NCBI RefSeq assembly: GCF_001418015.1
Contig: NZ_LIQG01000024.1
Coordinates: 1 to 64,000 of the forward strand
Source: Lacinutrix mariniflava
Lineage (GTDB): Bacteria; Bacteroidota; Bacteroidia; Flavobacteriales; Flavobacteriaceae
Direction of reading: 5' to 3'
DNA: 64,000 nt
This document shows positions 8,104-17,698 of the stretch, piece after piece. A program made the position numbers and the translations under genes. The notes below the pieces were generated by a model. That model did no database searches, was not told the DNA's origin, and saw nothing but the letters and a program-made list of their open reading frames with translations. The stretch's first letter is position 1, and every line of letters begins with the position of its first letter.

Positions 8104-9672
8104 TTAATGTTCTTTTTGGTAAACTCTAACATAATCTATCATCATTCTATTTGGAAAAGATTGTTCATCAATTCCTTTTCTCCCACCTAACATTCCGCCA
8201 ATTGCTACGTTAATCTTTAAATGAAAATCCTGATCGAAAGGCCACTCATGAGTTGTTTTGTGTTCATTTTTTATGTGGTTATAAACTTTTCCATCGAGGA
8301 TAAAATCCATGTGTTCTGGTGTCCATATAAGTGTATAGGTGTGGAACATATCATAAGGTTTATCAATGTAAATCTTTTTTCCTTTTTGAGTACCTTTCAT
8401 GTGGTTGTAAGATTTTGTATGAATGGTTCCAAAAATAGAATCAGCATCAAAACCAACATGTTCCATAATATCTATTTCTCCACATTCGGGCCAGCCAACA
8501 TTGCTATAATTTGCGCCTAACATCCAGAAGGCAGGCCACAATCCTACTCCTTTTGGGAGCTTTGCTTTAATATCAATACGGCCATATGTCCACTCAGCTA
8601 AATTTTTAGTGGTTAAACTTGCCGCAGTGTAATCTGCAAAGGCTTGATTTTTCCTCCAATTTTTAACGTCTTTATTTTCAAACCCAGCATTTTTAATTTG
8701 TTCTTTGTGAGATTCTAAGATTAGATAACCTTTTTCGACTCTTGCATTTTTTAAACTATCTGTATAATATTGTTTTTCTTGATTACGCTTCAACCCTATT
8801 TCATGACTCCATTTTAAAGAATCTGGTTTTCCGGAGTAATTAAATTCATCGCTCCAAACCAATTTATAATTAGATTGTGTTGGACTCACTTTTATTCTAT
8901 CAAAAACCAATTCTGGCTCATTGGTTGTAACATAGTCAAAGTCATTAGCTAAGAACCAATCAATATCGTCTGTTTTATTTATAGTCCAAGCATTTAAAAC
9001 TAAATTTAAACCTTTAGCCTCTTTAATCCATTCTGGGTTTTTTGAAAATTTATACCCTAAATAATCTAAGCCATCAATACCGTCTTTTTTAATCTCTTTT
9101 GGAGCTTTTGAACCATCTAAGTATTGAGTTTTTGCATTAGCATCTATTTCCTCTATACGCTTAAGAATTTCGTAACTAAAACTTATATAATAAGAAATGT
9201 AATTCTCTGCATTTAGGTCTTTAACTAATGCCATTACTTTATTGGTAATTTCAATATTTCTTGGTTTTATTTTAGATGGTTTTATTTCACATACCAATCC
9301 TGTGGAATTATTATTACTCATCCCAGCCAAAATATATTCTTTTAACGTTGGAAGTGACTCTCCATTAGCTAGCTTATGCACCGCTAATTCTTTATAGGTA
9401 GACTCCTCAACATTAAGATTGTTATAAGTAGCATCATGAGTAACAATAAGCACATTGTCTAGTGTCATTCTAACATCAAACTCTGAACCCGCGCAGTTTA
9501 ACTCTATTGCATGTTTTAACGAAGCAATAGAGTTCTCAGGAAGCCCATTGGCTTTCCAAGCACCACGATGTGCTATAACTTGATTATCTGCAAAAACAAT
9601 ATCTTTTGTAGTTATAGATGAGTCGCAAGAATTGAAACAAATAAAAACTAAAACAATAAAACTAAAACGCAT
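8104..9672 (-). CDS. Bifunctional lipoprotein: glycerophosphodiester phosphodiesterase + GH16 beta-glucanase
   Basis: One 522-residue frame holds two enzymes. After a lipoprotein signal (FNSC, Cys16), residues about 30-256 form a GDPD domain with all expected active-site residues: His35 in AHRGAW, PENS, metal ligands Glu64 and Asp66 in SEFDV, His79 in THD, and Glu129 in CEIKP. GDPDs release glycerol-3-phosphate from glycerophosphodiesters. Residues about 268-520 are a GH16 domain starting LVWSDEFNY, with GLWPAFWMLG and the catalytic EIDIME (nucleophile Glu399, acid/base Glu404). That motif has the extra residue seen in laminarinase/beta-1,3-glucanase members. Both halves look intact. It heads a tight run with the EEP and GH3 genes. 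The fusion suggests a beta-glucan with phosphoglycerol substituents; substrate is inferred. Confidence 0.9.
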   Translation of the reverse strand: MRFSFIVLVFICFNSCDSSITTKDIVFADNQVIAHRGAWKANGLPENSIASLKHAIELNCAGSEFDVRMTLDNVLIVTHDATYNNLNVEESTYKELAVHKLANGESLPTLKEYILAGMSNNNSTGLVCEIKPSKIKPRNIEITNKVMALVKDLNAENYISYYISFSYEILKRIEEIDANAKTQYLDGSKAPKEIKKDGIDGLDYLGYKFSKNPEWIKEAKGLNLVLNAWTINKTDDIDWFLANDFDYVTTNEPELVFDRIKVSPTQSNYKLVWSDEFNYSGKPDSLKWSHEIGLKRNQEKQYYTDSLKNARVEKGYLILESHKEQIKNAGFENKDVKNWRKNQAFADYTAASLTTKNLAEWTYGRIDIKAKLPKGVGLWPAFWMLGANYSNVGWPECGEIDIMEHVGFDADSIFGTIHTKSYNHMKGTQKGKKIYIDKPYDMFHTYTLIWTPEHMDFILDGKVYNHIKNEHKTTHEWPFDQDFHLKINVAIGGMLGGRKGIDEQSFPNRMMIDYVRVYQKEH

Positions 9673-9747
9673 AATTTTGACTTTTAAAGCTAATCAATGA
9701 TTTTGTTGTACAGCGATTATAGCTGCTATTAATCAGGGAATTATTAT

Positions 9748-9796
9748 AAAATAAAAAACTCACCATTAGACTAATTATAAAAAAATTAATGATGAG
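9748..9796 (-). terminator. Terminator after the SusD gene
   Basis: On the minus strand, CTCATCATTA pairs with TAATGGTGAG (one G-T wobble) and is followed by TTTTTTATTTT. It separates the susC-susD transcript from the GDPD-GH16/EEP/GH3 run. The enzymes may therefore be made from read-through at lower level or from their own promoter. Confidence 0.75.
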
Positions 9797-9839
9797 CTTA
9801 TTACTATTTATTTTTTTTTAAAAACTATCTAATTAGAGA

Positions 9840-11438
9840 TTAATATCCATCATTTTGAGGATAGCTAGCACCTAGCAAATCTAAATCTCTTTGTGCAATT
9901 GGCCAGTTAATGAAATGAGGCATCCAGTTAGTTCTAGGATCTTTTGTACCTAAATTTGCAGGAAATGCATCACCATCTCCAGCATAACTTGTTATTTGCG
10001 CATCTATTACATTTTGTCCCATACGTTTTAATGTAAACCAACGCTGCCCTTCGAAAGCTAATTCTCTTGCGCGTTCATCTAAAATAGCCTGCTCATCTAC
10101 ACTTGTTAAAAGTGAAGCATTTGCTCTATCTCTTACAGCATTAATATAAGGCAAAGGATCTCCTGATGATCTCATAATTGCTTCTGCAGCTATTAAATAA
10201 GTTTCCGCTAACCTATATACTAAAACGTTACCTCTTATTAAATATGAATCTTCATTACCATCTTCTTGACTAAACTTTATACAAGATGGGTGCATTCTCT
10301 TATAATAATTTTGATATGAACTAGCAGGAAATGGTGCATAATTATTTACTTCTTGACCAATATCATCTCCTGAAGTATAATAGTATTTTAATCTAAAATA
10401 GGTCTCGTTATCTCTGGTATCGTTAGGATCTTCAGCTATAAGGTTTAATAAATATTCATTTGGCAAAATACGCGAAAACCCTCTTCCTCCTTGATCGTTA
10501 TTAGATTCTATACCCGATATTTGAAAATACTGAGTAACATAGTTTGCATTCATCATTGTCTCTGCTCCTCCACCAAGAACCTCATCTATTGGAGATTGTA
10601 TTACAAATAACGATTCAGAATTATTTCTATCACCTGCAAAAACATCTGCAGTAGAACTCACTAAACTATGCGGTGTATCTGGACCTTCAATAACATCCAA
10701 GGCTTGTGCTTTAGCTTCTACCCAATCACCTTGCCACATAGCAACTTTAGCCTTCACATGCTTTGCTGTCCCTTTAGTTACTCGTCCAAAATCACGTATC
10801 CACTCTAAGTTTTCTAAAGCATAGTCTAAATCATTATTTAATAATGTGAAAATTTCTTCTTCAGACGATTTATCATTTACAACATCGAAAGCATTATCAA
10901 CTGTAACAGTTTCGGTAGTTACATAGATATTATTAAACATTCTATATAAATAGAAATAAGCGTGTGCTCTAAAGAATTTTGCTTCTGCTATAATCTCTTT
11001 TCTAACATCTTCATCCACACCTTCAACTACCTCAGCAGCATTGATAAGAGCTGTCGCTTTATTTGCAATATTATAATAGTGTTTCCAGAATAAAGTAGAT
11101 ACAAAATTAGCACCTTGATCGATAGGAGAAATACCTCTTTCGTATCTTCCCATAAGACCTGTATATCCTGTTCTACTAAAAGCCAAGTCGCTTCTAGAAG
11201 ACATTAAAACAGAACCCATGAAGTCTTCAGTACCATTATCATAACGATCTCTTTCAAACTTATATAAACTTACGACACCTGCTTTTAATCCTGACTCTGT
11301 GGTAAACACATAATCTGCATCAATTAATGTACTTGGTTGCTCTTCAAGATATTCTTCACATGAAGAGAAAGTAAATAGTAAGGTTAACATTAACAACATA
11401 CTATACTTTGTATTTTTATAAAAAAGTATTGTTTTCAT
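9840..11438 (-). CDS. susD-like: SusD/RagB-family surface glycan-binding lipoprotein
   Basis: Outer-membrane lipoprotein that captures oligosaccharides and lids the SusC channel. The signal ends in lipobox FSSC (Cys27), followed by acidic residues (EEYLEEQ) as is common in surface-exported Bacteroidota lipoproteins. TPR-like SusD helices are visible (AEAKFFRAHAYFYLYRMFN, LAETYLIAAEAIMRSSG, RERAFEGQRW-type segment ARELAFEGQRWFTLKRMG). At 532 residues it is normal length. It starts 19 bases after the SusC stop, so it is co-transcribed with it. Binding specificity cannot be read from the sequence; the linked GH16 and GH3 enzymes point to a beta-glucan. Confidence 0.92.
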   Translation of the reverse strand: MKTILFYKNTKYSMLLMLTLLFTFSSCEEYLEEQPSTLIDADYVFTTESGLKAGVVSLYKFERDRYDNGTEDFMGSVLMSSRSDLAFSRTGYTGLMGRYERGISPIDQGANFVSTLFWKHYYNIANKATALINAAEVVEGVDEDVRKEIIAEAKFFRAHAYFYLYRMFNNIYVTTETVTVDNAFDVVNDKSSEEEIFTLLNNDLDYALENLEWIRDFGRVTKGTAKHVKAKVAMWQGDWVEAKAQALDVIEGPDTPHSLVSSTADVFAGDRNNSESLFVIQSPIDEVLGGGAETMMNANYVTQYFQISGIESNNDQGGRGFSRILPNEYLLNLIAEDPNDTRDNETYFRLKYYYTSGDDIGQEVNNYAPFPASSYQNYYKRMHPSCIKFSQEDGNEDSYLIRGNVLVYRLAETYLIAAEAIMRSSGDPLPYINAVRDRANASLLTSVDEQAILDERARELAFEGQRWFTLKRMGQNVIDAQITSYAGDGDAFPANLGTKDPRTNWMPHFINWPIAQRDLDLLGASYPQNDGY

Positions 11439-11457
11439 AATATTCTTTTTTTTTAAA

Positions 11458-14400
11458 TTAAAATTTTAAACGCATTCCAAAAGTGAAACTTCTAGCATCT
11501 GGATAACCTGTATCTGCATTAGAAAATGTGCTTCTAATGTTTACTTCTGGGCTGTAGCCAATGTAATCTGTATGTGTAAATAAATTTGATCCTGTTACAT
11601 AAAATCTAATTTGGTCTAAACCAATTTGTTCTAAAGCCGAATCTGGTAAAGAGTATCCTAAGCTAACAGTTCTTAATCTAACATAAGAAGCATCCTTCAC
11701 GGCCAACGCATTTAAATATAACGGCGTAGCATCGTTATTAGGTCTAGGAAATGTTGTAGACGGATTTTCTGGCGTGTAATAATCGACCTTTACACCATTT
11801 ACTTTTCCTTGTAAAGTTCCTCCATTATTAAAGTCTGATAAAAATGGGTTAACTTTTGTTGCTCCTTCTACCACATAGAAGTCTACAAACAAATCGAAAC
11901 CTTTATATTCTAAATTTGTAGAAAATGAACCAAACCAATCTGGATTTTGATCTGTAAACACACGATCATCTTGTGTTATTACTCCATCGCCGTTTACATC
12001 GGCAATTTTAATATCTCCAGGTCTTAAATCTGGTTGAGAAATAGTAGAATCTGGATTTGCTTGAGGTGCATTTGCGAAATCCTCACCTTCTTGCCAAATA
12101 CCATCAAATTGATATTGTCTAATAACTCCCACAGACTGTCCAACAAAATAATTGTATGTATCGTCTTCTAAAACAGGATTTCCGTCTCCATCGTTATATA
12201 ATTCTAATAACTTGTTCTCATTGTTAGACCAGTTAGTAGAAACAGACCATTTTAAATCGTCATTATTAATAATATTAGCCGTTAAGCTCACCTCTATACC
12301 TTTATTCTGTAGTTCTCCAGCATTAAAGTATGTAAAATTGTAACCTGTAATTGCAGGTACACCACGTTTTAATAATAAATCTGTTGTTCTAGCATCGTAA
12401 TAATTTACGTTTCCAGTTAATATATTATTAAATACACCAAAATCTAATCCTAAATTTAAGGTTGTAATTCTCTCAAATTTCAAGTTTGGATTAGGTAAGA
12501 TTGTAGATGGCGCATAACCTGAAGCCGACTGATCATCCAAAATATAATTTTGAGCATCTACTGTAAAAAGCGATGTATAAGCACGTCCTAAACTATTAAC
12601 TAAAGAACCATAACTTGCTCGTAGTTTTAGTTCTCGAATAGATTCTACGTTTTCTAAAAAGCTTTCTTTATGCATTTTCCATGCAAAAGAACCTCCGCCA
12701 TTGTTACTCCACTTATTATCTGCAGAATTAACAGAAGCTCCATCTCGTCTTACTGTTGCTTCTATTAAATACTTATCCATAAAATTATAACGTGCTCTAC
12801 CTAAGAAACCAACTAATCTCTGTTTGTTTTGATCTCTTTCAACAGAAACAAGACCAATAGCATTGGTTATTCCATTATAGCCTAAATCTTCGTTTGTAAA
12901 CCCTTGTCCTTGCGTAAAAGTTCTACTAAACTCTGTTTCTTGAGCAGACTGCACTAAAGTAACATCGAACTTATTGTTTTCGTTTATTGTCTTCTTGTAA
13001 GTTAATATGTTTTCAATTAAATAAGATTCTCTTAATTGATTATCTATTCTAGCAATACCATTATCATCATCTCCGGCAGAACTTAAAGAAGACAAATATT
13101 GACCTCTTTCAGAATTCCTTCTCGTAAAGTTTGTTTTTAGTTGGTATTGTAAATTATCTGTAATTTGCCATTGTGGCGTTACATTAATAACAAAATCGTT
13201 TCCTTTCTCATCATTATCCTGCTCTCTAAGATTCCATAATGGATTTGTTGCAGATGATTCTTCTCCACTAGGAAATTGTGTTAAATTTCCATTATCGTCG
13301 TAAGCTCTTCCTAATGGTGAAAATGTTATAACGTTTACATTGGCTGCTCTCTCGGTATCATCGTTTAATATATTTAAATCGAAATTAACAGAGACCTTAT
13401 CACTAATTTTTTGATCTACATTTAACCGTAATGTTTTTCTTGTATAGTTGGAAGTAGGTATTAATCCTTCCTCTTTAAAATAGTTAATACTACCAAAAAC
13501 CTTGGTACTTTCAGTTCCACCACTAATACTAATAGCCTGACTATTTACTATACCACTTTTTACTAATTCTTCTTCCCAATCTACAAATTGGTTATTGGCT
13601 ATAGACTCTAATTCAAGTTCAGAGAAAACAAAATCATCATCGGAATAAGAATCGTCTGCATTAGTCGCTCTGAAGGCTTCTCTTTTTAGTTGTGCAAATT
13701 CTTGACCACTATAAACGTCGAAGTTTTTTTCTATAGATTTTGTAGATAGAAAACCATGATAGCTCACCTGTATTTTTTTATTCTTCCCTCTTTTGGTTGT
13801 GATTAATACAACACCATTTGCTCCTCGAGAACCGTAAATTGCTTGAGCAGAAGCATCTTTTAAAAATTCGATAGACTGAATGTCGTCTGAATCTATATCC
13901 TCAATACCACCATCTCTAATAATACCATCTACTACGTAAATAGCGCTTACATTACCTTCAATAGAACCTTGACCTCTAAAAATAATATCTGAAGTTCCTC
14001 CAGGCCTTAAGGTTCCACCACCTACATTAACTTGTAGACCAGCAATTCGACCTCTCAACATTTCGTTAACATCTGATGTTGGTGTTAAAGTAGCTTTCGT
14101 TAAATCTGTTGTTGCTACAGCATTTACTAAATCACTTTTTCTTTGCGTACCATAACCAACAACTACCACTTCGTCTAGAGCATTAGCATCTACTTGTAAA
14201 ACTATAGTAGTTACTCCTCCTTTAATAGTTACGTCTTGAGGTATAAAACCTACATAAGAAACTAATAATAGACCTGCCGAATCTTTTACATTTAGAGTAA
14301 AGTTTCCATCAAAATCTGTTGATACTCCATTGCTTGTTCCCTTCTCAATAACCGAAGCACCTATTAAAGGCATATTATCTTCGGCGGAGAGCACAATACC

Positions 14401-14496
14401 TGTTACAGTAGTTTGAGCTAAAACAGCAAACGAACTACATATTAATAAAAGGCTACATAGCATTTTAATTTTTGGTTGTCGTAATTTAAATTTCAT
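11458..14496 (-). CDS. susC-like: SusC/RagA-family TonB-dependent outer-membrane transporter
   Basis: Imports oligosaccharides across the outer membrane using TonB energy. A signal peptide is followed by a carboxypeptidase-regulatory-like domain (TGIVLSAEDNMPLIGASV). Next come the TonB-box-like VVVGYGTQRKSDL, a plug (RGRIAGLQV, IYVVDGI, IQSIEFLKDASAQAIYGSRGANGVVLITTK) and a long beta-barrel ending in Phe (GMRLKF). The frame is open to 14529, but the ATG at 14496 (MKFKLRQPK) gives a cleaner signal sequence, about 1012 residues. The partner SusD follows 19 bases on. Expression is probably controlled by the adjacent membrane regulator through the repeats at 14757-14798. Confidence 0.93.
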   Translation of the reverse strand: MKFKLRQPKIKMLCSLLLICSSFAVLAQTTVTGIVLSAEDNMPLIGASVIEKGTSNGVSTDFDGNFTLNVKDSAGLLLVSYVGFIPQDVTIKGGVTTIVLQVDANALDEVVVVGYGTQRKSDLVNAVATTDLTKATLTPTSDVNEMLRGRIAGLQVNVGGGTLRPGGTSDIIFRGQGSIEGNVSAIYVVDGIIRDGGIEDIDSDDIQSIEFLKDASAQAIYGSRGANGVVLITTKRGKNKKIQVSYHGFLSTKSIEKNFDVYSGQEFAQLKREAFRATNADDSYSDDDFVFSELELESIANNQFVDWEEELVKSGIVNSQAISISGGTESTKVFGSINYFKEEGLIPTSNYTRKTLRLNVDQKISDKVSVNFDLNILNDDTERAANVNVITFSPLGRAYDDNGNLTQFPSGEESSATNPLWNLREQDNDEKGNDFVINVTPQWQITDNLQYQLKTNFTRRNSERGQYLSSLSSAGDDDNGIARIDNQLRESYLIENILTYKKTINENNKFDVTLVQSAQETEFSRTFTQGQGFTNEDLGYNGITNAIGLVSVERDQNKQRLVGFLGRARYNFMDKYLIEATVRRDGASVNSADNKWSNNGGGSFAWKMHKESFLENVESIRELKLRASYGSLVNSLGRAYTSLFTVDAQNYILDDQSASGYAPSTILPNPNLKFERITTLNLGLDFGVFNNILTGNVNYYDARTTDLLLKRGVPAITGYNFTYFNAGELQNKGIEVSLTANIINNDDLKWSVSTNWSNNENKLLELYNDGDGNPVLEDDTYNYFVGQSVGVIRQYQFDGIWQEGEDFANAPQANPDSTISQPDLRPGDIKIADVNGDGVITQDDRVFTDQNPDWFGSFSTNLEYKGFDLFVDFYVVEGATKVNPFLSDFNNGGTLQGKVNGVKVDYYTPENPSTTFPRPNNDATPLYLNALAVKDASYVRLRTVSLGYSLPDSALEQIGLDQIRFYVTGSNLFTHTDYIGYSPEVNIRSTFSNADTGYPDARSFTFGMRLKF

Positions 14497-14756
14497 TGGT
14501 TGTTGAGTTATATTAAAATTAGATATCAAAATTATCTCTTCGCACCGATGGCTTTATTTAAACCCACAATACGTTTTTGTAAATTTAAAAGCTTAATAAT
14601 GATAGTATGGTAAATTTTACCTCGATAAAAAACGAACATCGCAATATAAAACTCTAATTTTAAGAAAAATACACTCAAACATACAGTAAACACGGTTGCA
14701 AGGCCTTAATATTAAAATCCTATAAAAAAGAACCGAATTTAAAAAAAAAGACCTCT
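14497..14756 (-). other. Leader and promoter region of susC
   Basis: About 260 AT-rich bases without a gene between susC and its putative operator repeats. On the minus strand TATAGGATTTT near 14719 could be a -7 region lying about 30 bases downstream of the operator array, which would give a long 5' leader. I see no second open frame or clear terminator here. The promoter position is a guess. Confidence 0.35.
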
Positions 14757-14798
14757 GTAGTGGTAAAGTCGTGGTAAAAAACAACGCCGTCGTGGTAT
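14757..14798 (-). promoter_or_regulatory. Three phased direct repeats, putative operator for susCD
   Basis: Read on the plus strand: GTAGTGGTAA (14757), GTCGTGGTAA (14768) and GTCGTGGTAT (14789). The copies are 11 and 21 bases apart, about one and two helical turns, so all lie on one DNA face. Read on the minus strand the unit is TTACCACGAC. The array lies in front of susC and touches the stop codon of the LuxR-type regulator gene. I did not see a copy upstream of the GDPD-GH16 gene. Binding by the adjacent regulator is inference from position and repeat geometry. Confidence 0.6.
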
Positions 14799-17569
14799 TA
14801 GAATTTTAAGATATAATTAACTAAGCTATCATCATGGTTCAAATTCAGTCTTTTTCGTAATCTATATCTTTTGGTTTCCACGCTTTTAGTCGAAATATTT
14901 AATAATGGCGCAATTTCTTTAGACGATAAATTGAGTCTTAGATAGGCACAAAAACGTAGATCGTTAGGTGTTAACTCTGGATGTTGAGCTTTAATTTTAT
15001 CTAAAAAATCTTTATCGGCATTATTAAAAGCTTGCTTAAAGAATTTCCAATCCTTATTATTATTTAAATTAGTATCTATTAAATTTATTGCATCACCTAA
15101 ATCTTCTTTCGTAGTACTATTCTTCAACTCCTTTTTAATTTTATTTAGGAGTTCATTCTTTTTAATAATACTCATTGTGGAAATCACCAATTCTCTATTT
15201 TTACTTTCTATATCTTGATTTAATTTCTCATTTTGAATTTGAATGATTGTTTTTTCATTCTTTATCTGCTCATGCTTTAAAATTCGAAAGAAATAAAATT
15301 TGTAAGCCTTATGAATTAAAAAACCAAGACCTATCAAAACTAAAAAATAAATAACAAGTGCCATGTTAGAAAAAAACCAAGGTCTATTTATCTTAAAATT
15401 ATAATGACTTATGTTTTGCGACAACTTATTACCAACTTTCGCCCTAACCTCAAACATGTAATCCCCAAATGGTAAATTTTCGAATTGAACGCTGGTTTTA
15501 TGAGTCCAATCACTCCATTTATCTAAATGCCCATTTAATCTATATTGATAATTGACATCAAGATATTTATCAAACTGAGGTACAGAATATCCAAAAGTTA
15601 TTATTCCATTTTTATGATGAAAAACTCCATTTTTTTTAAGTGAAACGCCCTGAACTTTTTCTTCTAAATTTTTAATATTTATTTCGTTAAGATAAATACT
15701 ATACTCTTTTTGGTTTGCTATGCTCGCTAAATCTATAGTTAAATAACCATTAGTAGTTCCTAAAACATAAACTTCATTTTTTATGTGTTGAATATTTTCA
15801 AAACCCAAAACACCAGCCCTTAAATAAGACGGAATTGGAATATTGGTAATCTCGGGCTTATTAGTAAGGTTATTATTTTTTATAAAACTAATGTTGTTTT
15901 TAGAAAAGACCCAAAGTTTTCCTGTTTCGTCATATTCCATTTTACCAGAAGTATAATCCGTAGGAATTAACAAATTACTTAATAGTGTATCCTTACTAAA
16001 AACTGATGTATCTTTTTCATATTTAAAAATCCCATCATTGGCTGCATATAAAATAGTGTTACGGTAAGAGATTAAACTAGAACTTTTACTAATTGGAACT
16101 TCCGTATGTTGTATTAAGGACTTAACTTGATCTAACGACTTATTCAATTGCATACTATACAAACCTTTGTACTCATGATTAACAAAAATTTGATTAGAAG
16201 AATTGATTTCAAAAAATCTAGAAGAATTATTAAAACCATCTACTTTATGTTTTAATCTCCAATTACCATTAGTTTTTTCAAAAAGATACAACCCACTATA
16301 ATTACCTTGTAATAGCAAGTCTTCATGATTTGGTATTTTCTTATAATTCCAAGCCCCTAAAACAGAACTAATACTCTTGGCTTTATTGTTTTCAATTAAA
16401 AAAGTTCCAAGATGGTGTCCGCAGATTAAATTCTTATCGTTATCATTATAAAGACTCCAAACCTGGCCAGAAGTCCCTTCAATAAATTCAAAATCTTGAT
16501 TTTCAAAATCCAAAGATTTACTAAAAAGTCCTTGATTAGTACCAACGTAGAGTTTATTATCAAAAATTACAGTAGCATAAACAGTTCCTAAAACACCTTC
16601 ATAGTCAATAAACGTTCTAATTGGAGATGTTATATTAATACAGTTAATTCCATTATCTAAACCAGTCCAAACATTATGATCACTATCTTCAAAGAGAGAA
16701 AGAACAGTATTATTACTTAAACCCTTTTTTTGATTAATAATATACTCAACTTCTCCATTAGTATTTATTTTAAAAATACCATTGGAAATCGTACCAATAA
16801 TATAACTTCCATCTTCTAACTGAATACTATTAAACGCACTAATTCCTTTTAATTTCTCAATACCTGAAACCTCCCATTGTTCAAGTTTGTTATTATTTAA
16901 AAAGAAAAAACCCGAACTTCTAGTTAATAAAAGTATCTGATTGTCATGCTCAAAAATATTAATAACTCGATCTTTTAAAACAACAGAATCATTATTAACT
17001 AAACTTGGGTTTCCGTCAATTATCTTATAAACACCTTCGTTAGCGACATGATAGTAAATTTGATCACCAACCAAAAACACTTTATAAATAATATTTTTTG
17101 TTGAAATTATTTTAAAAGTTTCACTATTCTTATTGTAGAAGTAAAGACCATTTCCAGATTGAAATAAAATCCATTCATTATAATCGATAATATTCCAAAT
17201 ATGATCATCTTTTAAGCCTTCGTCCTTCAACTTAGGAATTAATGATTTGTATTCCAATTGCTTAAACTCGTTTTTACTCCAAAAGCCAAACTCCTCATAA
17301 CAACCTGTGTAAACTTTATCATCTATAACATTTACTGCTCGCATAACAGAATTATTTGGAGAACCATAACTCCTCCAAACCGAACCATTAAATTCTAACA
17401 AGCCTTTATTATTAGCCACGTATATAAACTTATCGCGTCCTTGAGAAATCATCCAATTTTGATTATCACCACCATAATCTGTAGCTATAAATTTTTCAAT
17501 AGGAGGTAAATCTTGCGCTTGAAGCGACAAGGTGAAAAACAAAATAATAATTGAGAAAATATGTTTCAT
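14798..17569 (-). CDS. Membrane-spanning propeller (Reg_prop/Y_Y_Y) LuxR-type regulator of the SusCD locus
   Basis: A 923-residue one-component regulator. A signal peptide (MKHIFSIIILFFTLSLQAQ) exports a large sensor of propeller repeats (for example NNTVLSLFEDSDHNVWTGLD, GNGLYFYNK). A Y_Y_Y domain follows (VNYQYRLNGHLDKWSDWT, FGDYMFEVRAK), then one membrane helix (near MALVIYFLVLIGLGFLI) and a cytoplasmic coiled coil. The C-terminal helix-turn-helix (about 866-923: LTPNDLRFCAYLRLNLSSKEIA, STKSVETKRYRLRKRL) is LuxR-like. Unlike hybrid two-component PUL sensors it has no kinase or receiver domain. The frame is open to 17671, but that extension translates the terminator at 17641-17676, so the ATG at 17569 is chosen. 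It likely activates susCD on sensing glycan fragments in the periplasm. Confidence 0.88.
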   Translation of the reverse strand: MKHIFSIIILFFTLSLQAQDLPPIEKFIATDYGGDNQNWMISQGRDKFIYVANNKGLLEFNGSVWRSYGSPNNSVMRAVNVIDDKVYTGCYEEFGFWSKNEFKQLEYKSLIPKLKDEGLKDDHIWNIIDYNEWILFQSGNGLYFYNKNSETFKIISTKNIIYKVFLVGDQIYYHVANEGVYKIIDGNPSLVNNDSVVLKDRVINIFEHDNQILLLTRSSGFFFLNNNKLEQWEVSGIEKLKGISAFNSIQLEDGSYIIGTISNGIFKINTNGEVEYIINQKKGLSNNTVLSLFEDSDHNVWTGLDNGINCINITSPIRTFIDYEGVLGTVYATVIFDNKLYVGTNQGLFSKSLDFENQDFEFIEGTSGQVWSLYNDNDKNLICGHHLGTFLIENNKAKSISSVLGAWNYKKIPNHEDLLLQGNYSGLYLFEKTNGNWRLKHKVDGFNNSSRFFEINSSNQIFVNHEYKGLYSMQLNKSLDQVKSLIQHTEVPISKSSSLISYRNTILYAANDGIFKYEKDTSVFSKDTLLSNLLIPTDYTSGKMEYDETGKLWVFSKNNISFIKNNNLTNKPEITNIPIPSYLRAGVLGFENIQHIKNEVYVLGTTNGYLTIDLASIANQKEYSIYLNEINIKNLEEKVQGVSLKKNGVFHHKNGIITFGYSVPQFDKYLDVNYQYRLNGHLDKWSDWTHKTSVQFENLPFGDYMFEVRAKVGNKLSQNISHYNFKINRPWFFSNMALVIYFLVLIGLGFLIHKAYKFYFFRILKHEQIKNEKTIIQIQNEKLNQDIESKNRELVISTMSIIKKNELLNKIKKELKNSTTKEDLGDAINLIDTNLNNNKDWKFFKQAFNNADKDFLDKIKAQHPELTPNDLRFCAYLRLNLSSKEIAPLLNISTKSVETKRYRLRKRLNLNHDDSLVNYILKF

Positions 17570-17640
17570 CTGTCTTGTAAAGATACTATTATACCATTGC
17601 AACTTTAAAATAGTAATAATAATTTTAAAAAAATGATCGA

Positions 17641-17676
17641 AAAAAAATGCCATTTCAACATGAATTGGCATTTTTT
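17641..17676 (-). terminator. Terminator downstream of glpF
   Basis: AAAAAATGCCA and TGGCATTTTTT flank a 13-base loop. With A-runs on one side and T-runs on the other it can work on either strand. It lies 23 bases past the glpF stop, so the glp transcript ends before the regulator gene. Confidence 0.8.
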
Positions 17677-17698
17677 ATTTTATGAGTTATCTACTATT

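Noticed and set aside
17570-17671. N-terminal extension of the propeller regulator
   Set aside because: It reads through the glpF terminator; the signal peptide begins at the ATG at 17569.
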